This document shows, in pieces, positions 8,856 to 21,142 of a stretch of DNA of 64,000 bases. The stretch is from Candidatus Altimarinota bacterium (GTDB taxonomy: Bacteria; Patescibacteriota; Gracilibacteria; BD1-5; UBA2023). The number at the start of each line of letters is the position of its first letter. Position 1 is the stretch's first letter. Position numbers and translations under genes: made by a program. The stretch is from positions 1-64,000 of the forward strand of contig JAQUEK010000001.1 in assembly GCA_028685185.1 (NCBI GenBank). Direction: 5' to 3'. The notes below the pieces were generated by a model, which did no database searches, was not told the DNA's origin, and saw only the letters and a list, made by a program, of their open reading frames with translations.

Positions 8856-11800
8856 TTATTGTTTAATTTCAAATATCCTTCACTCATTCTTTCAGAAAAC
8901 CTCAGGATTGTAGAATTCAAAAATGTTTGATGGTTTGATGTTGAATTTTCAATTATGAGTAAGCCTTAGAACATAATTGAAATCATAAATTCATGAATCA
9001 AGAGATTTCACATAAGCAAAAAATCTATCATCCCTGAATTCCTGTCTTTCGAAAAAGTTTGTAAAACCTGCAGATTTGTTTTCTGTGGAAAGATTCGTAT
9101 TGACCAATTCTGATCAAGCAGGTATGAATCATTCAAAAGCCACCTTATCTCTGGATTCTGGCGTAATTATCTTATTATAGGCGATAACTAGCTGTCAAAC
9201 CTTTCATGATGCTATAGGGACAAGATAATTCACTATTTCTTTAGGATATTTCAGCTTATCATATTCTATCGATCAGCTGAGATATTCCTCGAATTCCTTA
9301 TTTTTCAAGGCTTCGATCTTCCTATATTCAGCGTAATCGAAGTATCTCTGATCAAGATAGAATCATTCATCTCTTGCTTCTACCTTATCGGTCGAAACGA
9401 AATATGAAAATGTCATATCATAATATATCTTTCAGTTTCAGACCTTGCTGAAATCCAAAGTGTTGCTTTTCTGAAGCTTATCTCAAGTCAAATTTTTGGA
9501 GAATACCTCAAGCTTATTGCTGTTATCAATCTTTTTACTTAAAAACTGTTCTGTATTTAGCGATATCTTGAAATCCATGTTGGTATCCTTAAGTTCTCAA
9601 GTGGCTTCAATGAATGATATTATGGATTTTATTACGATAATATTGTCTTGTGTCGATCAGAAGCTTCAATCTTTCTTCTCACTCATTGTCCAACTTATCA
9701 GATTTTGTGTTATCGGAGCTATCTTCAGAAGATCCTTATATCAGAATAAATGGATTGCCTCTATGAATTTTGAAGTATTCTGAAGTCTTGAGCTTGAACT
9801 GTCTTTTGAGATGAAGGCTCATCTTGGATTATATGAAAGGCTGTTATTCAATATATTATCGATGATATCATTTCATTGCTTTACGAGATTTTCCTTATCA
9901 ATCTGTGTTAGGCTGGATATCTTAATGATCTTGGATATAGCTATAAGCTTTTCAATCTTAGTGCTTATCTCAGTGTCTTTCATATCTATCAGTTTCCACA
10001 TCTTGAAGGCTTCATAATCATCCTTATTATAGGAAAGAATCGAATTTATAGCTTTAAGCCTGTATGATTCAGGATATCTGCAATCTTCATTTCTTGTTAT
10101 CCTGCATCACTCCACATGATTCTCATAGAATTTATTCTTAAGGTAAGATATCGCATTTATCATGATTTTCTCATCTGATTTGAATCCGATGTTCCTTATA
10201 TGGGAAACACTATCAACAATATAGCTTGTAAGATAGAAATTCGCATCAGAATAAGTGGAATCCTGCCAATATGAGAATCATCAGTTCAGAAGCTGGAATT
10301 TTTTCATGCTGATCAGATAATCCTTTATCATGTTGCTTATACTCACATCTGCATATCAATCTTCATTATCTATCCATTTCTTCACAAATACCTTATCAAG
10401 ATCCGACTTGATGGATGATCTGTCATATAATTCTTTCAGATAGACCGATGGCATTATAGAGGAAGTTATCTGTTCTATGCATCAGTATGGATAATCCTTT
10501 AGGTAGCCTATGGAAGAGAATAACGATGAGATAAGGGTTGAGGAGAAGATTATATTCATTTTCGTATCCTTTATATTATCTCATAGATCAAATTTTTCAG
10601 TTGCTGATCCTCAGCTGATGCTTCAGTTTATAGCAACCGTTTCCTTGATTGAGGTTTCCTTTATAGGAATTATCCTTTCAACTTCATCCGAATCACCTGT
10701 TGCGATCGAAACAGATTTAAGGTTAACTTTTGATGCGAAATCAGACTCGCTTCATGAGATTCAGATATCGTTTATCCTGATTTTAAAATAAGCGGTTTTC
10801 TGTTCTCAATTCTTTATGAAAATCTTCTTATTATCCTCTCATGTAAGATTATCAGCTTTCAATGTCATATTGAAATCAGAATCTTTTCATGTCTTGTTGA
10901 AAATGACAGGAGAAAGGATTATCTCATCTTTAGAACCGAAAAATCTAGGAAGATTATCGTTCAGTATCACCTTTTTTGTAGTGACTATCGTATTCTCTCA
11001 GATTCATACCTTATTATCATCAGGAGTTGAAACCAAAGCTTCTATATTCCAAGTAGTAAGGTTATCTGGAAGTGCATCTGTTGTGACATTGAATTCTCAA
11101 TTCTTATCCGTCTTGAAATCAGCAAGCCAGAAAGCCGTATCTTTGAAAACTCATCTTTTCTTTTTCGATAATCATCATTTCTCTCATTCTCAGGCTCATC
11201 ATTTCTCTCAATCAGCAATATTTTTAACCTCCAGCTTTTCTATAAGATTCATAAGTGAAACGAATGTCTCGACTCATAGGAATCTTTTCATCTCATAGAA
11301 GAAGCTGTATGGGAATTTCTTAGGATTTCACTTTAAGGCAAGCAAACTCTCATCTACGATAGAAATGCTTCAATTTGCCTCCTGTATAGGTTTCTTATTT
11401 TCATCTGTGACCTTTATCTTGAGGCTGACCTTTTCTCATGGCAAATATCTGTTTTTCTTAGGAATAATAGTTACCTTAAGATTTTTATAATCAGTATTGA
11501 CCTTTATCAGAGAAAGAGCTCTCTTATATATGGGCAATGGATTTCATGAATCTTTTCAGATAAGATATACCTTCACATAGAAATTCGGATAATAGGAATC
11601 TTTCACAGGAACAAGTATCCTCTCTCAATTTGATTTGATATCCTGAGTGAAATAATCGAGGATTCAATCATCCTTTTCAATCGTTATGAAAGCCTTTCCT
11701 GACTTTACAGGAGATTTCAATGTGAATCATGCCGTATCTCAGACTTTCAGAAGATTTTTATCTGCAACAAGATCCGTAACCGTATTGTTTCAAGAATTCC

Positions 11801-14800
11801 AGTAGACAAACGAATCTCATGAGACATAAGTGGAAACCGATGACGTATACGAGTTTCAGTCTTTTCATGTATAAGTGGCTTTTATAAGATATTCTCAATC
11901 CCCTTTCGTTATTACGGTCTTACTGAATTCTCACTTGGAATCCGATTTTATATTGAATTCGTCTTCTTTCTTCTCTTCAACCTGATAATCATTATAGAAG
12001 ATTCAGTCGACTCATTCCTTCTTTACTATCTTTCAATCCTCTTTTATTATCTCGATTTTGACATTTTTTCAAGGCAGCGGTTTCGCGTTATGATCAAGGG
12101 TGACTCAATCCAATTTTATTCAATCTTTTTTGGTATTCCAATATGATGCGCTTATTCAGACATATCAATCTGTATCATGAAGGATAATGCTCTGAACTTT
12201 TGAAATCTGCTTTTTGGTATCAGGATCCTCTACTGTTACATTGAAATTATAGATTTTCTCTCATAGGTCTGTCTTATTATCATCGAATTGGCTCGCAGGA
12301 AGATCATATGACCATTTATCATTTCAGCTAGGTCAAATCATTCATTCTCCGGATTCCAGTATATTATCAGCATAATCGCAATATCACCAGTAAAGGCATT
12401 CCATATTAGAATATCCGTTTCAGAAATTATAAGAGCTGTAATCTTTGGCATCGAAAAAATAATTCTGAACCAAAAGGGTCTTGAAATATTTGGCATTCAC
12501 CATTTTTCACCCGAAGTAGTATTCAGGGCTTATGTTTAACTCGACCTTATCCTTGAAAGCATAATTTGAATTATCTCAGGCATCCAGATTCACCTTAAAT
12601 ACAGGTTTCTTATATTCCTCAATATAGAAATCTCAATTTACAAGCGCCATATAATCCGGCTTTGCATCTTTCGGCTTGAATGAGAAGCTGTATTTTCAAA
12701 GCGGCATATCATCAGGAATCCTGAAATTTCAATTGAAGTTGGAATTCTTATCGAAGGTTATCTGGATATTCCTTACGAGATTTCAATTCTCATCGGTGAT
12801 TTCCAATTCTCATGAGCTTATGTCTGATTTATGATATCAGTTAGGCGAAAATGTCCTTAATAGTCATTTGTAATAGATGATATCCTTTGGCTTGTATAGT
12901 GGCCTATCGGTATACACATAAAGATAATCCTTTGTTGATGAGCTGACTCATGATACATATTTGAAATCATAGTTTGATGTCTGATCGTAATTCTTGTTTA
13001 TCAATCAGAAATAGCTTCAATTTTTTGCCAAAATCAGATTTCATACGTTTTCAACTTCATAAACTTTTTTCTGCTTGTTGAAAACAGCTTTTGTCTGGAG
13101 CTTATTGAAATTATCATCATACGATTCGAAAGTCAGATCAGATGGAATCACTTTTCAATCGAAGCTTGATGCAAATATCAGATCCTTTCATGAGGATTTT
13201 TCCAAAGTCAAAGAAAGGTTTTCTCGAATGAATACATTCAAGAATTCCTTTTGAGAATCCCTATATCAGAGATTTCAGCCTCAATTGTCATTGTTTCACA
13301 TATTGAATCTGTCAACCGTTGCTCTTATGAGGATTATGCTTGATGTCAATTTTGCTCCTGCGATATCCTTTTCGATATCGAACTTATTGTTTGAGAGCGA
13401 CCAGTTCTTATTCTTCATATCAAGATCCTTATCTATCGTATTTATGCATTTCGGTTCATAATTCTGGTTGTATGAGAATCTCATATAATCATGATATCAT
13501 GAAAGATCCATTTCACATATCTGAACCTTTGCCTTGCTAAGGTTTATGGATTGCAGATTTACTATTATCGGGAGATCCGATGGTATGACATTAAGATCCT
13601 TACTCAAGGAAGAATAAAGATATTTGTCCTTCATTGGTATATCTCAGGTCGTAACATTGAATATGAAATCCTTTCATAGTTCATTTCAATATTTATCTTT
13701 CAGGGATTTATCTATCTTTATGGCATATTTGGTAAACGGATTGAATCTGGTATTGAATACATGAGCCACAGATCAGGTAAAAGCAGGACAGATTCAATCT
13801 TTATCCGAATATATTCATTTATTCTTTGCTGAAGGCAGTGTCGTTATGGTTCAGCTGTTATAATCGGCATTGTTGAATATATATGAATAATCGTCAGACG
13901 AATATAGATCATTAGTAAAATACACGCAAGATTGCGTATTATTCAAAAATTTGAAATCAAGAAGCTTTAATTCTTTTGTAGTTTTCAATCCTTTTCTTAT
14001 ATCTTTGTCTATTGAGCTTAATATTCACTTTTTTATGACAAGATCATATTTCAGATCATATTTCAGCGAATCAAGTATGGTGAATCTTATCTTTTTCCTG
14101 TTATCTTCCATTTTCGGCGGAAGGTTAGGATTTGCAGCGTCATATACCTGATCCTTTATATATGCGATAAGGAAATTTGCCTCCTTTCAATCTTGTCATA
14201 TAAGAGCGAAATTATTCTTGTTCAGAAGAACATCTTCTCATAATTCCAGATTGATGAACATGTTTTTAGTAGGGATATTCGCTCATATATTGTAGTTTGT
14301 ATAGAATGATTTCGTATCTATAACTGCTCATGAGGCATCCAATATATTCTGATTAACATCTATTGATACTATGAAATCTATTGAAGTCATATTCACTATC
14401 TGATCCTTCCTTAAAGGGATATTTCAATATTTCGGCTTAAGTCAGCTACTGATTTTCAAACTGTAGCTTTTTGAATATTCGAATGCACCATTTGCTGGAA
14501 AAACAGCGAAAATCCTTTCACTGTCATTTTTATTATCGACTTTCAATGGTATCTTGACAGAACCTAGGGTTAATTCCATGTTTTTCTGCAGCTCTTCAGA
14601 TGTTATCGGAAAATTTGAACTTATGGTGATTCAATCTTTTGGAGAAAAGGTGTCTGATATGATGAATTCAAGCTCACTTGTTTTCACTTTTTCAATAAAT
14701 GGTTTGCTTATAGGGAATAGCAGCCCAGAAACATCTGCCACCTTGATGGTATACTGAGTGGCTCACTCCCAATGGTTTTTCGGTTCGAATTCAAGCACAT

Positions 14801-15410
14801 TGGGTCTTGTCCACTTGCACTTTCATTCGATTGAAGGGGTTATGACAAGCGGACAAGGCAATTTATCCCTGCTTGAAAGGTCAGTCAATGATACAACAGG
14901 AATATTGAAAAGCACAACTAAATTCTGTGAGATGTTGCTAAGTTCTCCTGATGGGATGATTTTTGTAACCTCCGCTCAAGAAATTGCTTCAAAAGTTATA
15001 AGTACATCGTTTTTGATATTCACTCAATTTGCAGATTTCAGGTCTTTCTTTATATAAATGGTGTATTGCTCTCATATCTTCAATTTCGAATCAAGCACAT
15101 AACTTATGGTATTTCAATTCTTAAGCTCTGCTTTTCATGGAATAAGAGGACTTAATGTGACATTTTTTTCAATAGAGCCATTATCCAATGAAACATTGAA
15201 ATCTATATCTATGCTTTTTACATCGAAAGGGATTTTCCTATATTCCAGAGAAAAATTAGCTCATGAAACCTGAGGTATCATCCTGATTCATGAATACCAT
15301 CTGAATCAGAGATATGATCAGGCGATAATAGATAAAAATAAAACACCTCATAATATATAGTAAAGGTGTTTTTTTGAGATATCCTTAAATAAATTTTTTT
15401 TATTATCCAT
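8856..15410 (-). CDS. Bacterial alpha-2-macroglobulin family protein
   Basis: 2184 residues, the largest gene in the window. It starts at the ATG of MDNKKNLFKD and has one N-terminal membrane anchor (YYILGGVLFLSIIAGSYLGF). An N-terminal Ig-like region (KIPFDVKSIDIDFNVSLDNGSIEKNVTLSPLIPW) is followed by many beta-rich macroglobulin-type modules. The decisive motif is YPYGCIEQITSS around Cys-1644: the thioester Cys-x-x-Gln, with the Gly before Cys written as TGA. The all-helical thioester domain follows, ending near the stop. Known relatives sit in the periplasm or on the surface and trap proteases covalently. It heads a minus-strand operon with gmk and the UPF0489 gene and is close to a divergent PBP1C gene, the classic partner. 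Confidence 0.93.
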
Positions 15411-15490
15411 AAATAAATATAAGAAAATAAACTGATACTTATTATATGTTTTTGCCCATATTTGCAAGAAAAAAGGACCGATGTAATGCT

Positions 15491-15826
15491 TTATTTCTTT
15501 TTTCTGTCAGCATACATCGATTCAAGCTGTTCAGGAGTCATTCATCATTTGAAAACCTTTGGTTCCTCCTTTATCTTTTCTCTCGGTTTTACTATAATTT
15601 TTTGAACTTGAGATGCAACTTGATTGATTTTTCTGTTTCTTTCATCATCAATTGTATTTCCTGAAATTTCTTTTATTGTTTTCTTATTGCTTCCGGAAAT
15701 TGCTGTTACTGGCCTTCCTTCGATTATCGATATTACACTAATGGCAAACAGTGCCGAGATCGCACCTGAAACTGCATTTGCATTACTATTAACAATTGGC
15801 ATTAAGAAATCTAAAAACTCATTCAT
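15491..15826 (-). CDS. Small membrane protein, unknown
   Basis: 111 residues. The N-terminal half is hydrophobic (MNEFLDFLMPIVNSNANAVSGAISALFAISVISIIEG), compatible with one or two membrane segments. The C-terminal half is strongly basic (NRKINQVASQVQKIIVKPREKIKEEPK) and ends EQLESMYADRKKK. Glycines near the end are written TGA-TGA. It lies between the alpha-macroglobulin gene and another small membrane gene on the same strand. No family recognised. Confidence 0.6.
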
Positions 15827-15882
15827 ATTTTTGTTTTTATCTTATAAAATTTGGAAATTTTATTATTCTATGATTTTTACAG

Positions 15883-15917
15883 TTAAATCAAGATTTTTTA
15901 AAAAAATCTTGATTTAA
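15883..15917. terminator. Long A/T-rich inverted repeat
   Basis: TTAAATCAAGATTTTTT pairs with its complement with almost no loop. It stands upstream of the 15826 start and downstream of the 15961-16245 gene, so it could terminate minus-strand transcription coming from 16245 as the second of two tandem hairpins. Confidence 0.65.
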
Positions 15918-15927
15918 CCAGATATAT

Positions 15928-15959
15928 AAAAAGACAAAGCTGGGCTTTGTCTTTTTATG
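15928..15959 (-). terminator. Terminator of the 15961-16245 gene
   Basis: AAAAAGACAAAGC and GCTTTGTCTTTTT flank a TGG-type loop. Both strands end in T-runs, so it can act in either direction. It lies immediately after the stop codon of the small membrane gene. Confidence 0.85.
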
Positions 15960-15960
15960 A

Positions 15961-16245
15961 CTAATCATCAATACCTTTTAGAAATTGTTCTTTAAGATCA
16001 ACTTTTTTAGGTCTTCTGCTTGTTTCAGGCACTTTTTCTGATTTTTCACTTTTTCTTTTTCCAGGTTTCTTGAATATTTCAGAGAATAAAATGATAAGAA
16101 ACCATCCTGCAAAAAAAACATAGTTTTTTTCATCATAGAAATTTATCAGATTTATAGGAAAATCACTGTTCTTTGATTCTGGTTGAGAAAAGAAATAAAT
16201 CACGAAAAGCAATGTAACAACTGCAAAAGATTTTATTATAGCCAT
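15961..16245 (-). CDS. Small two-helix membrane protein
   Basis: 94 residues, preceded by a good Shine-Dalgarno site (AAGGAGATATAT before ATG). Segment 1 at residues 3-19 (IIKSFAVVTLLFVIYFF) and segment 2 at about 42-58 (YVFFAGWFLIILFSEIF) are membrane helices. The tail is basic and ends in EQFLKGIDD before a TAG stop. It lies divergent to pbpC, which starts about 150 bases away. No family recognised; a link to envelope synthesis is guessed from position only. Confidence 0.65.
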   Translation of the reverse strand: MAIIKSFAVVTLLFVIYFFSQPESKNSDFPINLINFYDEKNYVFFAGWFLIILFSEIFKKPGKRKSEKSEKVPETSRRPKKVDLKEQFLKGIDD

Positions 16246-16397
16246 ATATATCTCCTTTTTACCTGTTTTATATTGGTTTTTGTTGGATTATTCTATGATT
16301 TTGAAAAAAAATGCAACATAATTAACTTAAAAAAATGAATAATAATGTTTTTGAATTTATGATTCTTAAATATACTTTCAGAAAATAATAACAAAGG

Positions 16398-18440
16398 ATG
16401 AAAAAAATATTAAGAACATGAGGTTATGCGATTCTGCTTTTATCTGCATCATATATATATGTCAGTTATTTTCTCAATCTATCCTTAAAAGAACTTCCTT
16501 CTTCAAATGTTGTCTATGATACGAATTCTGTCGAAATCTGAGAAATCATACATGACAATAAGATAAGGCATAGGAAAATAAGCTATGAGGAGATTCCTGA
16601 ATTCTACAAGAAAGCCTTGATCCAGATAGAGGATAAATCCTTCTATGATAATAATTGAATCGATTTGAGATGACTTCTGAGAAGTGCCGTAAATAACATA
16701 AAAGCAGGAAAAATAGTCGAGTGAGGTTCTACTATATCTTCTCAATATATAAGAAATAATCTCTGGCTTAACGATAGCCGATGAGTAGTGAAGAAATCCA
16801 TGGAATTCCTTTATGCCATCAGACTAAATGAAATTTACACGAAAGATGAGATTTTGGAGAAATATGCTAATCAGATATATTTCTGATATCTGAACTATTG
16901 ATTGAAATCAGCCAGCATATATTTCTTCGGCAAAGATCCTGAAAACCTGACAAAGGCAGAACAGATAGCACTTCTGGTTATCCCAAAAAACATACAGAAA
17001 TACGATCCATATAAGAATATATCGAATTTTTCAAAAAGATTCAAATTACTGACCGGTTATCTTGAAAAGAACAATATAATCACATCAAAAGAGAAAATAT
17101 CCATAGAATCAGAAAAGTTGGCATTCTCTACTCAGCATAGAAATAAGCTTCCATATTTCATCGATTTCCTGAGAGATAAAATCAGCTCTGAATCTGAGAT
17201 TGATATAAAAGTCACGATCGATTACGATCTTACTTCAAAGATAGAGGAGATATGAAAGAACACAATATATGATTTGGCCTGGAAAAACGTAAGGGATTAT
17301 TGAGTGCTGATTGTCGATAGGAAAAGTCATGAGCTCAAAGTGATGATCTGATGAATGAATTATTATAAAAAGGAATGACAGGTCAATTCGACTCTTGCAT
17401 TAAGGCAACCCTGATCAGCGATAAAGCCATTCACATATCTTCTTGCATTTGAAAAATTTTCCATAAAGCCGAATGATACGATATTAGATTTGCCTGTAAA
17501 TTATAAGACAAGCGAATGATATAGCTATGAGCCGAAGAACTATTCCAATGAATTCAAAGCGGAAGTCACTTTTGCCGAAGCATTGGCTCAAAGCATAAAT
17601 ATTCCAGCTGTGAAGCTTATGGAAAAGGTATGAGTAAGAAATCTCTTAGATTTCTTGAAAAAGCTTAAAGTGACATCATTAAACAAAGACGAGGACCATT
17701 ATTGATTGGCATTGACATTATGAGACTGAGAGATGAGCCTGTATGAATTGCTTCAAGCTTATACCATCTTTCCCAATGATTGAGAATTCTGCGAATTCAG
17801 CTATATAAGAGATAAATATTCGCCTTGCAAGAAAATCACCGATAAGAAATATACGGGTTCGATAAATGAAATACTTACCAATAGATGATTCAAGCTGCCA
17901 TGATATCCTGTAAATTCGGCTCTTGATTTTGCTGATAGGAAGATTTTCGTAAAGACATGAACGTCGAGGAATTTCAGGGATAACTGGTCTATCTGATACA
18001 GTGATAATTATATGATCTGAGTATGGACATGAAATAAGGATTGAGCTAATATGAAATGAGTCAGCTGAGCCACTTGAGCATGAGAGCTTTTTTCAAGGAT
18101 AGTGAATTATCTTGAAGTTCCGAAAAGTGTTGTCTCATCGGTATCGATCGGATGAAAAGATATCCAAGATTTCAAGATATCGAAAGAATACCTTGAAATA
18201 ACGAATCCTATAGATTCCGAAAAGTTCCAGATTGATGAATTCAGACCGACAGACAAGCAAAAGATAAGATTGCAGTTCTCAACCAACATCAGCTATGATA
18301 AGTCATTTTGGTTCATGGACGACAAAAAAGTAGAGGAAACATTCATTCCTCTACTTAGATGAAAACATAAATTAGAACTGAAGCTTCTTAAGGATTGACA
18401 GATAATAAAATCTGATCAGATCCATTTCGAAGTTCAATAG
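16398..18440 (+). CDS. pbpC: Penicillin-binding protein 1C (bifunctional)
   Basis: 680 residues. N-terminal membrane anchor (AILLLSASYIYVSYFLNLSL). Glycosyltransferase (GT51) domain with IEDKSFYDNNGIDLRGLLRSAV and EGGSTISQ near residue 112. Transpeptidase domain with QPGSAIKPFTY (catalytic Ser near 340), a SIN motif in LAQSINIPAVKL and KTGTSRNFRDNWSIG near 519. A C-terminal beta domain follows, as in PBP1C. It polymerises glycan strands and cross-links peptides outside the membrane. The first Gly of EGGSTISQ and the Gly of KTGT are written TGA, direct support for the code. The gene runs up against the convergent ArsR-type gene with no gap. Its neighbourhood with an alpha-macroglobulin matches the known pbpC/A2M pairing. 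Confidence 0.93.
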
Positions 18441-18761
18441 TTATTTTATATCCCTGAAGAAATCATTCATTCAATCGACGAATTTCTTATAGAATATCTT
18501 ATTTATGGAATAGAATATCTGCTTACCTGATCTTTTTCATTCAAGTATTCAAACCTTTTTCAATTCTCATAAGTGATGAGAGACAAGATTTTGCCTCAAT
18601 CCTAATTTTTCCACGATATCATTGACCGGCATTGTCGGTGTTTCTTTAAGGAGACAGATTATCTGAATCCTATTTATTTGTGAAATCGAAGTGAAAGTCT
18701 TGATGAAATCCGCATATTCTCCGCAACATATACACTCAATTTCGGTTTTTTTCCTAGCCAT
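18441..18761 (-). CDS. ArsR-type winged-helix regulator
   Basis: 106 residues from the ATG of MARKKTEIECICCGEY. The helix-turn-helix region follows the ArsR pattern: FIKTFTSISQINRIQIICLLKETPTMPVNDIVEKLGLRQNLVSHHLGELKKVGILEGKRSGKQIFYSINK. Within it, LRQNLVSHHLGEL is the recognition helix and the R-S-G-K-x-x-F-Y strand is the wing. Three Cys near the N-terminus (CICC) could bind a metal or thiol-reactive signal. An in-frame ATG at 18797 would lengthen it by 12 residues, but a TATAAT element just beyond that makes the shorter start more likely. Convergent with pbpC. Confidence 0.82.
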
Positions 18762-18909
18762 ACTTATCATATTACTTATTAAACTATAATTTATCATTTC
18801 CAATAAATTATATCAATATAATAAACATATATCTAAAATCAAACTTAAATTTATTTTTTAAATATAAACAAAATTTGATATAAATAATATGAATATGGCC
18901 GGAAAAATA

Positions 18910-19431
18910 TTATCTTGATGATAGATCTTCAAGAATCCTGAAATCTTCTTCTGAATGTATGAAATATCTTATTGGGTTTTTCATTTTTGAATAGATCTCC
19001 TTAAGGTCATCAGTGGATATCCTTATGCTTTTTTCCGGATTTCATGGATTGAACATGAAGAATTCACTATCGAATATTTCAGCATCCACGAAAACAGGGA
19101 TTGTTTCATTTTCAAATCAAAACGGAGGAATCGATCATATCTTTCAGGAAATCTCATCAAAAATCTCATCCTGAGATGCGAATCTTATATCTTTTGTCCC
19201 GAATTCATGTTTGAAGTTTCTGGCTTTTATCTGTTTATCTCAATATGTGGTTAAGATATAGAACCTTCATTTTGCATGAAAGACTATATTCTTGCTTCAA
19301 AGTCAATCCAATCCTGCTTCATCCCTGAATTTTTTTGATTGTTCGCAGCTATGACTTTCCTCATGGTTGATCTCTTGATATTTGATGCCAAGACCTTTAA
19401 GGATGTCTATTATATTATCGTATAGGCTCAT
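18910..19431 (-). CDS. YbaK/ProX-type aminoacyl-tRNA deacylase domain protein
   Basis: 173 residues. The order of elements matches YbaK/EbsC proteins: NHEESHSCEQSKKFR near the N-terminus, KNIVFHAKWRFYILTTYGDKQIKARNFKHEFGTKDIRFASQDEIFDEISGKIGSIPPFGF in the middle, then VFVDAEIF and FNPGNPEKSIRISTDDLKEIY. The SIPPFGF segment corresponds to the G-s-v-x-P-f-g motif of the family. Members hydrolyse mischarged tRNAs in the cytoplasm. The Lys of the usual active site cannot be placed with certainty. It starts 1 base after the stop of galU, so the two form an operon. Confidence 0.8.
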
Positions 19432-19432
19432 A

Positions 19433-20296
19433 TTAATTCATTCTGCTTTTTAAGAATTCCAAAAGTTGAGGTCCTAGATCTTCCCTATCCAAAGCATAAT
19501 CTATTGTTGCTTTAAGGAATCAGAACTTGTCTCATGTATCATATCTCTTTCATTCCATCTCCAATCAATATATATCTTTATCCTTTATCATCAATGCAAA
19601 AGCATCTGCAAGCCTTATTTCTCAGCTTGATGAAGGCTGTCTTTCAAGATATTCGAATATGTCAGGGGTAAGGACATATTTTCATATGACTCAAAGCCTT
19701 GAATTTGTCTCTTCTGGTGATGGCTTTTCCAGGAATTTTGAAACAAGATGAACCTTATCCTCCGACCAATTCGATTCTATTATTCAATAGCTTGAAACCC
19801 TTTTGTCAGATACTTTTTCCAGAGCTATTATCGGTGCGTTTTTTCTATAGAAAGCTTCTATTAGTTGTGCTGCTCAAGGCTTTTCTCATTTTATCAGATC
19901 ATCTCAGAACAATACAAGAAACGGTTCGTTTCAGATAAAATGGCGTGCTCTTAAGATAGCATCTCAATCTCATTTTGGTACTGGTTGCCTAACATATGCT
20001 ATATTTGCCATAGTTGAAATCTTCTCCACTTCTGCAAGCTCTTTGGTTTTTCATTTTTCAACCAAAGTATATTCAAGTTCAAATGAAGTGTCGAAATGAT
20101 CCTCAAGACTTCTTTTTCATCTACCTGTGATTATTACGATATCCTCTATTCCTGAAGCTACAGCTTCTTCAACAAGATATTGTATCACTGGCTTATCTAC
20201 AATCGGAAGCATCTCTTTCGGCTGAGCTTTTGTTGCAGGAAGGAAACGTGTTCCGAAACCAGCTGCTGGGATTATACATTTTGTTATCTTTTTCAT
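19433..20296 (-). CDS. galU: UTP-glucose-1-phosphate uridylyltransferase
   Basis: 287 residues. The N-terminus [53 protein letters not shown] is the nucleotidyltransferase signature of GalU: G-x-G-T-R-x-L-P, the K-E-M-L-P segment and the V-x-E-A helix. It makes UDP-glucose from UTP and glucose-1-phosphate in the cytoplasm for glycan synthesis. Two glycosyltransferase genes in this window could use such sugars. It is directly followed by the YbaK-like gene. Confidence 0.93.
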
Positions 20297-20344
20297 TATT
20301 TTTGAATTACATTTTAAAAATGCTCATATATTATTAAAAATAAT

Positions 20345-21040
20345 TTAAAAGCAAATAAAATCGTTGCATTTTATCCATAAAAGCGCATCTAGATGAATAA
20401 GCGGAATATTCACCTCTTTTGATATATGTCGCCAGAAATCTAAAGTATCCAGTCATGTATCATTATAGATCTTTGTTATCTTCAATATCCTAGAATCCAC
20501 AGGAATATCAATCTCAAAAGGGACAGATATGAATTTTCAGAATTTCATCCTGGCTCAATAATGGAACATCTTTATGGAAAAAACTATCGTCTTATCATCT
20601 TTCTTTTGTTTCATAGCTTTGGACAAATCCTCTCTGAAGACTATCAGATTCTCATAATAATATCCCTGTTTTCCAATAAATCCATAGAGAAAAAGCATTA
20701 TCTTTTCAATTCTTGGAATCTTCATATTCAAAAGTCTTTTGTTTCACTTTGACTTTGGCAGAAAATCAAGGAAAAAATCTCTAATCTTATCTAAAATGAG
20801 CTCATCTCAAAAATCATATCTCATCGCAGATTCAGAGAATTCTTCCCAATAATCCTCTCAGACTGAACTTAGTTGATAAGACAGAAGTGAATTTGCGATT
20901 ATCAGAGGCAGAAAAAATTCTTTATTATCCATATTTTCAAACATTTTTTTCAAAGCTTTGAATTGTCTGTCGGATTCCTCTATTTCCACTATATCATCCA
21001 GTGAATATCTTTTCAGTATTTCAATCAATTTTTCGCTCAT
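20345..21040 (-). CDS. AGOG-type 8-oxoguanine N-glycosylase/DNA lyase
   Basis: 231 residues. It matches the AGOG family along its length: LIIANSLLSYQLSSVGEDYWEEFSE, then GNKRLLNMKIPRIEK, then DKTIVFSIKMFHYGARM (with the catalytic-type Lys of KTIVFSIKM), then IPVDSRILKITKIYNDTG, and IPLIHLDALLW near the C-terminus. AGOG proteins are helix-hairpin-helix-type enzymes that excise 8-oxoguanine and cut the strand. They are best known from archaea, with scattered bacterial members. It lies upstream of galU on the same strand and divergent to a lytic transglycosylase. Confidence 0.8.
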
Positions 21041-21142
21041 TTTAGAGAAGAATTAATAATTTCACCCATTATATAAATTTTTGCTAAATCCTGAAATTTA
21101 TGATAAGATTTTTTCAATAGAATTAAACCCGAACAAACTAAA

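Noticed and set aside
10510-11298. Plus-strand open frames of 93 and 160 residues
   Set aside because: Antisense to the alpha-macroglobulin gene; hydrophobic low-complexity translations without a start site or family.
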